Source of the DNA: Asterella californica
Taxonomy: Eukaryota > Streptophyta > Marchantiopsida > Marchantiales > Aytoniaceae
DNA: 64,000 nt
Direction: 5' to 3'
Assembly (NCBI GenBank): GCA_036924285.1
Contig: JAYKYS010000012.1
Coordinates: forward strand, 7,936,001 to 8,000,000
In this document: positions 11,926 through 22,862 of the stretch, in pieces
Layout of the letters: each line of letters begins with the position of its first letter
Numbering within the stretch: the first letter of the stretch is position 1
Notes under the pieces: model-generated
The model's input: only the letters and a program-made list of their open reading frames with translations
What the model was told of the DNA's origin: nothing
Databases searched by the model: none
Made by a program: the position numbers and the translations under genes

Positions 11926-13211
11926 AGTATGTCGGAGTGTGATCCGTCTACCTAGGAAAGCGCCGGGCTTCTGACTGTGGTTGTTTACTCAAGAGGTTGG
12001 CTTTCAGGTCACAACAGGGGCTTTAAACACTCACACAGGTGTGTAGGATCCTCTGATATGCTCAAAAGCGAAATTTAGGTCTAGCTGGCAATAATAGGAT
12101 CCGGCGGTGAACTTTGACACTCACGGAGAGGAAAACTATGAAGGTTTATACTTCTAAACTTCCCCTACATGCAAATGAGGTACTACTGAACTCACAGACG
12201 AAGTTTCAGCCTGAGATCAAATTCTGACACGGAGATATGAACAGAAAAGTCTTGAGCAAGAAAACAACGGCAATTTCTGGTACCTAGATGGCTATTTCGA
12301 CCTATAACAGGAGTTTGGCTCGATCAATTTCGAAGTTTCTTACAGGATTTGCAGTCTACAGGGTGCTGAACATCCCTTTGAAGTTGGGACTCCTGAATGT
12401 ACACAGAACTGCAGATCTCCTCCTCTGAAGTCGCTGCTCTAGATTAAGAGCTTTTCAGACCCCCTCAGCTTCAGCGGCCGCCCTGAATTACTCAGTCGCT
12501 CAATCGATATGAAACTTTTTGTGAAATCGTAGCCCTGCTGGCGGAGAACACAACCTCGAAGTTTTGAAGCAATTTCCTCAAATCTGCTGCGAGTGACACT
12601 GAAAACCCTAAATCCAACAAAAGTGATTCAATTCTAGAACAATCCGAACTTCAATTGCTCATAACTCCGTCTTTATTGACTCAAATCAATCGAAATTTTC
12701 ACTGGAAGTGCTTGGTATGACGAGCTCTCTCTCCCTGTGCACTCAGATTTCGAAGTTCCCTCACCAAATGCTCGAACTCCACTCTAGAGCTCTGTTTCTA
12801 TATTTAGAGTTTAACAAAAGACAAAAACGGACCAATGGGAGTTCATAGCTCCACTTGGTTGTCCTTTAGTACTCTAAACCACGTGGCAACTTAGTTTTAC
12901 TCATAGGCTACCACGTCAAGCCCCCTAGAGTGCCAACGTAAAACTTAAATTACTTAAAACGACACGCAGCCCCGAAAAATAACTTAAATCAGCTAGAAAG
13001 CGTGCGTGGGCGACACGCAAATACAACCCATGAGCTTAAGCCCTATCAACATGGTAATCAACCTACTAAGACTCAAAATAGTGTTAACACCGTATGCAAA
13101 GGTGTCAAACATATACATAAACGACTAGAAGTAATAAGAGCTAACTTCTAGAACTACTAAACTCAAGCGTCGGAGTAGAAATATAACATGTAGCCGCCAA
13201 GTAGCGCGACA
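11926..13211 (-). repeat. 5' LTR of E2
   Basis: This is the partner of 4798-6083, with equal length and about 20 differences by eye, many of them C/T or G/A. It contains no ORF of note. A related but diverged LTR lies in plus orientation at 27756-28854 (shared blocks such as AACTCCCATTGGTC and GCTCATGGGT). Confidence 0.92.
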
Positions 13212-14583
13212 ACGAGATACCAGCAAGAATTGTTGCTGGTACCAACACTATTGAGTTCGATGGTGAAGAAGATAGCGACTAGAGTCCAGCTACTGATAGT
13301 GACTTCAGGAAGAGGCACTGGGCTCATGTTACAACTGTTACACGAGTTCGCCTTGGAAGCTTGTGTGAACATGTTGCTGCTTTGGTTGATCACGGTTCTG
13401 AGATCAACATCATGTCACTGGTGGTGTACGAGAAAGATCAGTGACCTATCAAACTAAACCATGGTTGGATGCTATGGGCTGCAAACAACCAGAAGGGTGA
13501 GTTATTGGGCGCTTGTCCTAACGTGAAGAAGAAACTAGTGATGTGGAGGTAGATCAGCACTTCTTCGTGTAGTCTTCTGCTTCATATTTTGTGATTCTTG
13601 GTCAGTGTTATATTACTGCAGTTGAAATGGAGATCAAGGTGATGGATGACGGATCTCACTATGCTAGGATCCAGATGATAGACATTCTGTGCAGTTTTTG
13701 ACCGTTCGTACGAATCATGAACGAAACCGACAAACTTTGAGGGATTTTCTTATTTGTAGGAGTAAAGGGTTTCAAAAACCACTCTTGTAAGATGAGATAA
13801 CAAGAGTGATGGATCTATTGCTACGATCCCGTTTGAGCAGCCTGTGGGATCACATGAGGCTGACGAGGAGGTTGCTCAAGATTGTGAGAATAGCTATATT
13901 GTACATAGTTGGAAATCTGATTTGATGACTTTCAATTCTGATGATTGGACTGAGTTCACGCGAGTGGAGGATTTGACTGAGAGAAGTAGAAGACAGATGC
14001 AGAGGTATGCAACAAATCTGCGCTGTACAGGAGTTCTGAAGAAAGACGACATGATTTTTGGTGTTTACGAAGAGTTTGTAAGTGTACAGTCTTTTGTCCG
14101 TTGGTTGGATGATGTAGATAGATTGATGGAGCAAATGGGAGGAATGGTGTTGATCCTCATCCATTCTCGTAAAGTCTATGAAGAGATTGTCTCGTGCTTA
14201 CAATCTCGTCCTCATTCAAGACTGGAGAGTGGATGGAAGGATGCAATCTGCTGGTGTGGCTCTCATCAAGAAGCAGAGGTGCACACCATATACAAAACTG
14301 TAGCGAAGAAGGTGAAACCAGTGGCGACCTAGTTATCTGTTGATTTACAACAACACATGGAGTTAGCGGCCACTGAGCCTGTACTAAGAGATCTTAAACA
14401 TATAGGACTCAAGAGACACTCGATCAGCTCCAGATAGGAAGGGATGACTTCTTGACTGAAGTGGAGAAAAGAACTTTCGAGCAGATGATAGTTAGTCATG
14501 ATAAAGCATTTCTTTCTCAACTGAGGAGATTAGTTGTGTGAATCCTAATGTGATAGCTCCGATGGTTGTCTTCACTATTCCTC
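13212..14583 (+). pseudogene. E3 protease and RT start
   Basis: The frame resumes after the ACGAG duplication. Protease is recognisable as WAHVTT, then ALVDHGSEINIMS and WAANNQKGELLGACPNV, and later YITAVEMEIKVMDDGS. The RT leader follows as YKTVAKKVKPVA and ELAATEPVLRDL. The piece ends in VFTIP at the TCCTC duplication (14579-14583) made by outer Z. Multiple stops (for example 13441 and 14330) make it inactive. Confidence 0.82.
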
Positions 14584-16111
14584 TATGGTGCTCACAAATT
14601 ACAGGATTCATGAATTTTTGAAATTTTTAAGATTAATAACTTGTTTGTATAACTGAAGAAGCGTTGTTACTTAAGATTACTGCTTCCTCAGAAGGAAGAT
14701 GATCTTATGAGCTTTTTAATAAGAAGTTGACTTCTTCGGAAGACGACCGTCTTCCGAGAAGCGTCTTCTCAGTTGCGTCTTTGGAAGACGAGAAGACGGC
14801 GGAAGACGGCAGAAGACAGAAAGACGGCGGAAGACACCCATCTTTCGGAAGACAGTGACCGCGAAGGCCTAACCATGAGTTTCCAGGTAAAGAAGTGGGT
14901 GTACCTACTGGGTAACACCAAGGTGGTAGGTAGGTCGGGTAAGTCACCTAGGGTCGAAACCCCTAATCTGCGGGGAAGATGCGCAGGAAGCGCATTAGCG
15001 CATTACAGCTTCCCGCAGCAAACGCGCTCTTGAGAAGATCAATTTCAGAAGGGTGAGCTTCGAGTGAGGAGGCAGCGAGGTGGAATTGAGTGAGTATATG
15101 ATCGATTAGAAGCTAGGACGAAGGCGAGGTCGAATTGCTGAAGCGCAGGAAGCAACCTGAGTGAAGAGCGTTTCCTGTGAAACTTCCGGAAGTTGACATT
15201 GGAAGCAGCTGAGTGAAATCGGAGGTGAGTGGCTCAATCGATTGAGACGTAGACAAGAGCTGACGACAGACGCAGCTCAGTGGGGTCGCATTGGAGCTGG
15301 GACCAGAGCCAGAAGCGCGCAAGAGATCGAAGACAACTCTGGAAGCAAACAGAAGACTGTAGAGGTTCTTCTTATGTTCTTTTTCCTTCCCACTGCTTCT
15401 CGCCTTTGTTGGTATCTCCCGCGCTTCCTCGGTTGGTTGCAGGCAGCCTGATCGATTACCCCCCATCCCTATTTTTCCTATTGTGACATTGGGTGCGGAA
15501 GCGCTGCCCAATTTCTGTCAAGCATCTTCCTACTTCTTCCTGAGTTCAATTCGAGCTTCCCTACACATCGTCCTCAAATTGATGATCCCAGCTATCAATT
15601 TCCCTACCCTACTACCCCTCTACCCCCGAAACCTTGAACAGAAGACGCTTCGGAAGATTGGAACATCTTCGGAAGACGCTTCTGAAACTTGACTGTCTTC
15701 GGAAGACTGTCTTCGGAAGTCGATTGTAACCAATTCGTATCAAGAGTGGATTTGTGTTGCTTTTGTGTTAAGAGAGGCTTGGTACGAATCCTGAGTGGTG
15801 TGGTGAGTTCTTTTGTTATTTCGAGAAGTTGGAAGTCGGGAACTAGGCCTGTGCCTCCCGGTCTTCCAAGCTTCTCAACTCCACATCTTCCTAGAGAGAC
15901 TAGAAGATTGAAAGGCTGGCAAAATGAGCGAGAAGACGTGAGGGTCCATTTCGGGTCTCTTTTGTCCGACCCATAGCAGCCGTTTCTTCTTCTTCCCAAA
16001 CTTAGGAGAGAGTCGTGAGAAGACTTGCTGGCAGAATCTGGAGAGAATGGTCGAGGGTCATGTCTTTCCACCGAGCAGCAAGCTTCTTCTGAGTGTGTAT
16101 GAGAGGTGAGA

Positions 16112-19100
16112 TGTAGTGACGCAGGATTACTCCTTTTGCCCATTTAGTATACAAGATATCGTTCCCACAGAGGATTTACGCAAGTAACGCTGCTCTAAGT
16201 TCTAGGATCAGTTCAAACACACAAACACACGGGTTTTGCCTAGAAATCCCGTCTTCTCACAAAACCACGCGTCTTCCAGATACGCCAAAATATACTCTGG
16301 ATCTAAATAAACAACTACTAACTAAAATATCACACAACTATTCACAAAGAAGCTCGGGAAGACGATCTTCCTGCTTCCAGATTGCTTCTTCCGGTCTTCT
16401 CAGTACCTTCTTCCTGTCGCAGCAAGGCCGACAGACCGAATCCAGGCTGCAAAGGCCTCTCCTGTACCTTCGCTCTCTTCTCCAGAAACTCCATAGCTGG
16501 CTGGATCTCTGTGTGGAAGAAAGCACTGAACTCCTCCAGTCGTCTTCCTGCGGAAGACAAGTTCATCTCTACTACTCGCTCTGAGGTGTCGACCTTGTCT
16601 TCCAGAGGCAAGGATGCCTCTTCTACCACAATGGTCTTCATCTTCTGCGCACGAGAAGAAGCTACTCTTCTCATCTTCCGAGGTGGAAGATCTCTCATGG
16701 CAGGAGCGGTTCTCTTCACTGTGCTTCCTCGCATCGCAGTGGGAGTATCCCTTCTTCTCTTGTCTTCTGGAGTCTTCGGAAGACTCCCAGGTGTTGCAGA
16801 AGTGATCTTCTGCTCCGATCGGGTGCTCAGCGGCTCTTCCTCCGAGTCCGACTCCGATCCTGAATGAATGAGGGCGATGGGCTTCCTAGGTACACTTCTA
16901 GGGCTCATCTTCCTTGGTGGCGTGACGTCTTCCGACCCACTAGACTCGTCTTCCTGTACCAGAAGCGTCTTCTGGTGAGAACCGGGTCTCAGCTGCGGCA
17001 TCAGAGTGGGAGGGGGCGTTGCGGCTGCTGCTCGATCATCGTCTTCTGCGATCTCCTCCTTCACCTCCTGTTGCCCTGTTGGCCCATACTCTGCCAACTG
17101 ATCTCCCCTAAGATCCCCCATGGCTACGTACAAGTAGCAGAGGAAAGGTGTCAAGTGTCCTCCCGCCGAGGTACCCAAGTACGCTAGCTCCGTCTGTACA
17201 TAGTTGTGGACGTATGCGCCCCAGTTGATGGGCACTCCTTCATCCCACACTGCTTCCAGGAACTCTACGATCATGATCTCCCAGGTACCTCGTCTTCCGC
17301 GCTTTCCCCTTGGGAAAGAGATGCAGAAACAGCTTCGCCAGAAGTTGCTTCTTCGGCTCCCGGTAAGATTCGATCTTCCACCCATTCCTACCTTGCCTGT
17401 CTTCCACAAACAGGCAGGTGGTGCTCCTAGATACATGCCACGCACTTACGATCCGGGGCAAAATCTTCTTCTCAAGCCAATACCCTCGGTCCTCGGATTC
17501 TGGCCTATGGAAAACCCTGTGCCACCAATCTTCAGTCGAGGAAGACGGTCTTCCTCGAGCTACTCCTGCCTTCGCAGGTACACGGTTGCGAGGTGGTAAC
17601 GCTGCCCACACCTCCTCCAGAAGTCCCTGATCTGCGAGGTTCCAATCCCATAGGAAGAAATCGAGACCCAACTCCTTGAGGAAGGGCGTGGCCTCGGCCA
17701 ACTCCGCTGCTGGTAACACCAACCCTCGAGGATGCATCGACATATTGGAAAATCTGTTGCACTAAGCCACAAGCACATACTATGAGCTGAAGACTCAGTC
17801 CTTCCCAAGTGCCCACAGTCTAGCTTCTACTTCTCAAAAGACAAAACTAGTCTTCTAGAAGACAGCTACTCCGTCTTCCGGGATTCTAACAATACTTCCT
17901 AGATAGCTCTCGTCTTCCGAGCTATATCTAAACAATCCTATCTAAGCAAGGCCTCGCATGGATTACCAAGAAGACAACCCACCTTGCATTACATCCTACT
18001 TCCTATCAGAAGATACAAGATTCACGAAACATACAGTGCATAACAGCTTCAGAAGATGGTTGCGAGCTCCTGCCGTGACAGTGGCCTTTGAGAAGACACC
18101 CGTGACAGTTTCCGATTCAATGTCTTTCTCTGAAGACCTCCCGAAGTCAGGCTTCCCTTCACTGGTCTCACTTGTCTTCGACTTCCTACACGCAATCTAT
18201 CCTCACAACAGACTCAAGACAATTGCACTCTGTTCTTCTGACGTCTCACCTCTCATACACACTCAGAAGAAGCTTGCTGCACGGTGGGAAGACATGACCC
18301 TCGACCATTCTCTCCAGATTCTGCCAGCAAGTCTTCTCACGACTCTCTCCTAAGTTTGGGAAGAAGAAGGAATGGCTGCTATGGGTCGGACAAAAGAGAC
18401 CCGAAATGGATCCTCACGTCTTCTCGCTCATTTTGCCAGCCTTTCAGTCTTCTAGTCTCTCTAGGAAGATGTGGAGTTGAGAAGCTTGGAAGATCGGGAG
18501 GCACAGGCCTAGTTCCTGACTTCCAACTTCTCGGAATAACACAAGAACTCACCACACCACTCAAGATTCGTACCAAGCCTCTCTTAACACAAAAGCAACA
18601 CAAATCCACTCTTGATACGAATTGGTTACAGTCGACTTCCGAAGACAGTCTTCCGAAGACAGTCAAGTTTCAAAAGCGTCTTCCGAAGATGTTCCAATCT
18701 TCCGAAGCATCTTCTGTTCAAGGTTTCGGGGGTAGAGGGGTAGTAGGGTAGGGAAATTGATAACTGGGATCGTCAATTTGAGGACGATGGGTAAGGAAGC
18801 TCGAATTGAACTCAGGAAGAAGTAGGAAGATGCTTGACAGAAATTGGACAGCGCTTCCGCACCATATGTCACAATAGGAAAATGAGGATGGGGGTAATAA
18901 TCGATCAGACTGCCTGCAACCAACCGGGGAAGTGAGGGGGATACCAACAAAGGCGAGAAGCAGTGGGAAGGGAAAAGAACATGGGAAGAACCTCTACAGT
19001 CTTTTGTCTGCTTCCTGAGTTGTCTTCAACCTCCCGCGCGGTTCTGGCTCTGGTCCTAGCTCCAATGCGACCCCACTGAGCTGCGTCTGTCGTCAGCTCC

Positions 19101-19740
19101 TATGTACACCTCAATCGATTGAGCCACCCACCTCCGATTTCACTCAGCTGCTTCCGATGTCAGCTTCCGGGAGTTTCACAAGAAACGCTCTTCACTCAAG
19201 TTGCTTCCTCCGCTTCAGCAATTCGACCTCGCCTTCGTTCTAGCTTCTAATCGATCTTATACTCACTCAATTCTCGCTGCCTCCTCACTCGAAGCTCATC
19301 CTTCTGAAATCGATCTTCTCAAGAGCGCGCTTGCTGCGGGAAGTTGGAATGCGCTAATGCGCTTCCCGTGCATCTTTCTCGCAGATTAGGGGTTTCGACC
19401 CTAGGTGGCTTACCCGATCTACCTACAACTTTGGTGTTACCCAGTAGGTACACCCACTTCTTTACATGGAAACTCATGGTTAGACCTTCGCGGTCACTGT
19501 CTTCCGGAAGATGGGTGTCTTTCGCCGTCTTTCCGTCTTCGGAAGACGCGACTGAGAAGACGCTTCTCGGAAGACGGTCATCTTCCGAAGAAGTCAACTT
19601 CTTATTAAAAAGCTCATAAGATCATCTTCCTTCCAAGGAAGCAGTAATCTTAAGTAACAACGCTTCTTCAGTTATACAAACGAGTTATTAATCTTAAAAA
19701 TTTTAAAAATTCGTGAATCCTGTAATTTGTGGGCACCACA
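16112..19740 (-). mobile_element. Inner Z: solo LTR inserted in outer Z
   Basis: On the minus strand this runs TGTGGTGCCCACAAATTAC (from 19740) to CGTCACTACA (at 16112). It is flanked by TGAGA at 16107-16111 and 19741-19745. It is 3629 bp, shorter than outer Z because about 2.24 kb (outer 21545-23785) is missing. The junction sits at a short GGAAGA-type match, as in a microhomology deletion. It carries the same ORF as outer Z, on the minus strand. The opposite orientations create two long inverted-repeat arms. Confidence 0.92.
16342..17743 (-). pseudogene. Inner Z LTR-resident ORF
   Basis: The frame from 17743 starts MSMHPRGLVLPAAELAEA and runs through STEDWWHRVF, QGRNGWKIESYREPKK and LLAKLFLHLFPKGKA. 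A 1-nt insertion near 17270 moves it to a second frame that reads FLEAVWDEGVPINWG, YVHNYVQTELAYLG and LRGDQLAEYG, then an acidic/Ser/Pro linker and a basic patch (PPRKMRRVASSRAQKMK). It ends near 16342 where the 2.24-kb deletion removed the coiled coil. The domain matches the E5 U3 ORF (GRNGY, PKK, FIEQL, LAYIG, LSPEAQKKLG). Function is unknown. Confidence 0.75.
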
Positions 19741-20244
19741 TGAGACGTCAGAAGAATAGAGTGCAATTGTCTTGAGTCTGTTGTGAGGATAGATTGCGCA
19801 TAGGAAGACGAAGACAAGTGAGACCAGTGAAGGGAAGCCTGACTTCGGGAGGTCTTTCGAGAAAGACATTGAATCGGAAACTGTCCCGAGTGTCTTCCCA
19901 GAGACCACTGTCACCGCAGGAGCCCGCAACCATCTTCCAAACCTGTTATGCATTTATGTTTCACGAATCTTGTATCTTCTGATAGGAAGTAGGATGTAAT
20001 GCAAGGTGGGTTGTCTTCTTGGTAATCCATGCGAGGCCTTGCTTAGATAGGATTGTTTAGATATAGCTCGGAAGACGAGAGCTATCTAGGAAGTACTGTT
20101 AGAATCTCGGAAGACGGAGTAGCTGTCTTCTGGAAGACTAGTTTCGTCTTCTGAGAAGTAGAAGCTAGACTGTGGGCACTTGGGAAGGACTGAGCCTTCA
20201 GCTCATAGTAGGTGCTTGTGGCTTAGTGCAACAGATTTTCCAAT

Positions 20245-22513
20245 ATGTCGATGCATCCTCGAGGGTTGGTGTTACCAGCAGCGGAGTTGGCCGAGGCCAC
20301 GCCCTTCCTCAAGGAGTTGGGTCTCGATTTCTTCCTATGGGATTGGAACCTCGCAGACCAGGGACTTCTGGAGGAGGTGTGGGCAGCGTTACCACCTCGC
20401 AACCGTGTACCTGCGAAGGCAGGAGTAGCTCGAGGAAGACTGTCTTCCTGGACTGAAGATTGGTGGCGCAGGGCTTTCCACAGGTCAGAATCCGAGGACC
20501 GAGGGTATTGGCTTGAGAAGAAGATTTTGCCCAGGATCATGAGTGCGTGGCATGTGCCTGGGAGCACCACCTGTCTTTTCATGGAAGACAGGTAGGGTAG
20601 GAATGGATGGAAGATCGAATCTTACCGGGAGCCGAAGAAGCGACTTCTGGCGAAGCTGTTTCTGCATCTCTTTCCCAAAGGGAAAGCGCAGAAGACGAGG
20701 TACCTGGGAGATCAGGACGTGGAGTTCCTGGAAGCAGTGTGGGACGAAGGAGTGCCAATCAACTATGTACATGCGGAGCTAGCGTACTTGGGTACCCCGG
20801 CAGGAGGACGCTTGACACCTTTTCTCTACTACTTGTACGTAGCCACGGGGGATCTTAGGGGAGATCAGTTGGCAGAATATGGGCCAACAGCGCAACAGGA
20901 GATGAAGGAGGAGACCTCGGAAGACGATGACCGAGCAGCAGCCGCAACGCCCCTTCCCACTCTGATGCCGCAGCTGAGACCCGGTTCTCACCAGAAGACG
21001 CTTCTGTTGCGGGAAGACGAGTCTAGTGGGTCTGAAGACGCCACGCCACCAAGGAAGATGGGCCCTAGAAGTGAACCTAGGAAGCTCATCTCCCTCATTC
21101 ATTCAGGATCAGAGTCGGACTCGGAGGAAGAGCCGCTGAGCACCCGATCGGAGCAGAAGACCACTTCTGCAACACTTGGGAGTCTTCCGAAGACTCTAGA
21201 AGACAAGAGAAGAAGGGATACTCCCACTGCGATGCGAGGAAGCGCAATGAAGAGAACCGCTCCTGCCATGAGGGATCTTCCACCCCGGAAGATGAGAAGA
21301 GTAGCTTCTTCTCGTGCGCAGAAGATGAAGACCATTGTGGTGGAAGAGGCATCCTTGTCTCTGGAAGACAAGGTCGACACCTCAGAGCGAGTAGTGGAGA
21401 TGAACTTGTCTTCCGACTGGAGGAGTTCAGTGCCTTCTTCCACGCAGAGATCCAGCCGGCTATGGAGTTTCTGGAGAAGAGAGCGAAGGCACAGGAGAGG
21501 CCCTTGCAGCTTGGATTCGGTCTGCGCACCTTGCTGCGACAGGAAGAAGATCAGAAGAAGACGGAGTCGCTGGAAGCTAGTCTCCGCACCACGGAGAAGC
21601 TCGTAGCCCGATACAAGGCGGAAGCAGCCGCTTCTGCCAAGGAGCTGGTGCAGCTTCTGAAGGACAACCAAGAGATGCAGGCGCGTGTACAGCAGAGCGA
21701 TCAGGAGGTCCTCCGAGTGCGGGAGAAGATCACCGCCCTCGCAGAGGAGACGATGACATATGCGAAGCAGCAGGAAGCCGCAGAAGCGCGAGTTGCAGTT
21801 GAGAAGACGCAGTGGGAAGCAGCAGAGGCTCGTGCACAGGAGATGCTAGCACCGTCGGTGAAAGCGCTTCGGAATAAGTTTAACTTCACCGCGGGTAGGA
21901 AGTTACTTACCTTAGCTAGAGGATGGGACAGCGAGTCCAAGGCAATGTTGGTGGAATACCGGGAGAGCATGTTCAGGTACTTGGATCGGCAGATAGAGGG
22001 AGTGAAGACACTCTATGGCCTTCCCTTGCTTCCGACACCTGCAACCGCATCTTCCCAAGCTCCAACACCATCGACTGGATCCGGAATGGAGAAGGAGGAG
22101 TTCGACCTCGCTGTGCACTTGGTAGTGACAGCATTGGAAGTCGAGAAGACATCGGAAGATGCCCCGGAAGACAGGAAGATGAGCCGTCTTCCCAAGTATT
22201 CCGCGTGGAGGAAGCGACTTCCCTGGACCCCTATGAGGTCGCCATGATCTCTAGTCCCGCACCAGTGCCTCAGAAGATGGAAGAAGCAACACTCGACCCA
22301 GCTTCCCAAAAGACGCTTCTGTCTTCCGAAGCAGAAGTCGAAGTCGAGGAAGACGCAGCAGCAGCAACAGCAGGACCAGCGAAGAGCGATGAGGAGGAAG
22401 CTACCTCAGTGACACCCGAGGTAAGCGCAGGGCTTCCCAGCTCATCAGAAGCCGAGCTAGTAGCTCCGATAGGAGCAGATCAGGTAGAGATTACCACCGA
22501 GCAATCAGAGTAG
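20245..22513 (+). pseudogene. Outer Z LTR-resident ORF, with coiled coil
   Basis: The same protein as inner Z but with its C-terminal half. Frame 1 opens with MSMHPRGLVL and passes an in-frame TAG at 20593-20595 (Gln in inner Z). It continues through VEFLEAVWDEGVP, AELAYLGTPAGGRLTPF and the acidic linker. A 10-nt deletion near 21415 shifts to frame 3. There a long Glu/Ala/Gln-rich coiled coil runs about 21540-21860, then NKFNFTAGRKLLTLARGWD and YLDRQIEGVKTLYGLP. A further shift near 22170 leads to an acidic tail ending at 22513. The lesions differ from those of inner Z, so the family ORF was probably intact when each copy moved. Confidence 0.75.
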
Positions 22514-22815
22514 CTAGTAATCGCAGATTGACAATTCCAGATTTAGTAAGACCAAACATGCTATCTTAAGGGTGGCAGTTTCAAGTGTAAAATTAGTAGA
22601 CAGCCATGTGGCAGGGTAGGAAGCGCAAAGATAGGCAGGGGAAACCGTTTGCATGTGGAGAGGCAGTTTTCTCTCCCCGGTGGTGGTTCCTCTGGGTTCT
22701 CGTGGTAAAGACATAAGATCGTAGAGTAGGAATTGAGGCTGCCGCCACCACGCGCTCATGCAAATCTTTCAGTGCAGCCAGAGACACATGAGTTGAGTAG
22801 TCGCACATACTACAC

Positions 22816-22862
22816 CTTCGTATGTCTCTAACATACTCTTCGTATGTTAGAGACATACGAAG
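22816..22862. repeat. Perfect 21-bp hairpin in outer Z
   Basis: CTTCGTATGTCTCTAACATAC (22816-22836) is followed by the loop TCTTC and then its exact reverse complement (22842-22862). It lies about 300 bp after the Z ORF and 1.2 kb before the LTR end. Inner Z lacks it because of its deletion. Confidence 0.9.

Larger units (their letters stand above)
4798..13211 (-). mobile_element. E2: full-length Ty3/gypsy element, nested in E3
   Basis: E2 is 8.4 kb. Its two LTRs are 1286 bp each and differ at roughly 20 sites by eye. It has a 5-bp target duplication ACGAG (4793-4797 and 13212-13216), a primer-binding site (11900-11918), gag, protease, RT-RNase H and integrase on the minus strand, and a polypurine tract (6084-6099). 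The order of domains (RT before integrase) makes it Ty3/gypsy. The integrase C-terminus has a GPY motif and no chromodomain is visible. Several frameshifts and a damaged RNase H make it non-autonomous now. It is younger than E3, which it interrupts. Confidence 0.93.

Noticed and set aside
14705..19953. Many ORFs in both orientations in the first 1.5 kb of the Z LTRs
   Set aside because: They mirror each other because the sequence is present in inverted orientation, and their Ser/Leu/Arg content follows the GAAGAC-rich DNA. No match to the conserved LTR protein.
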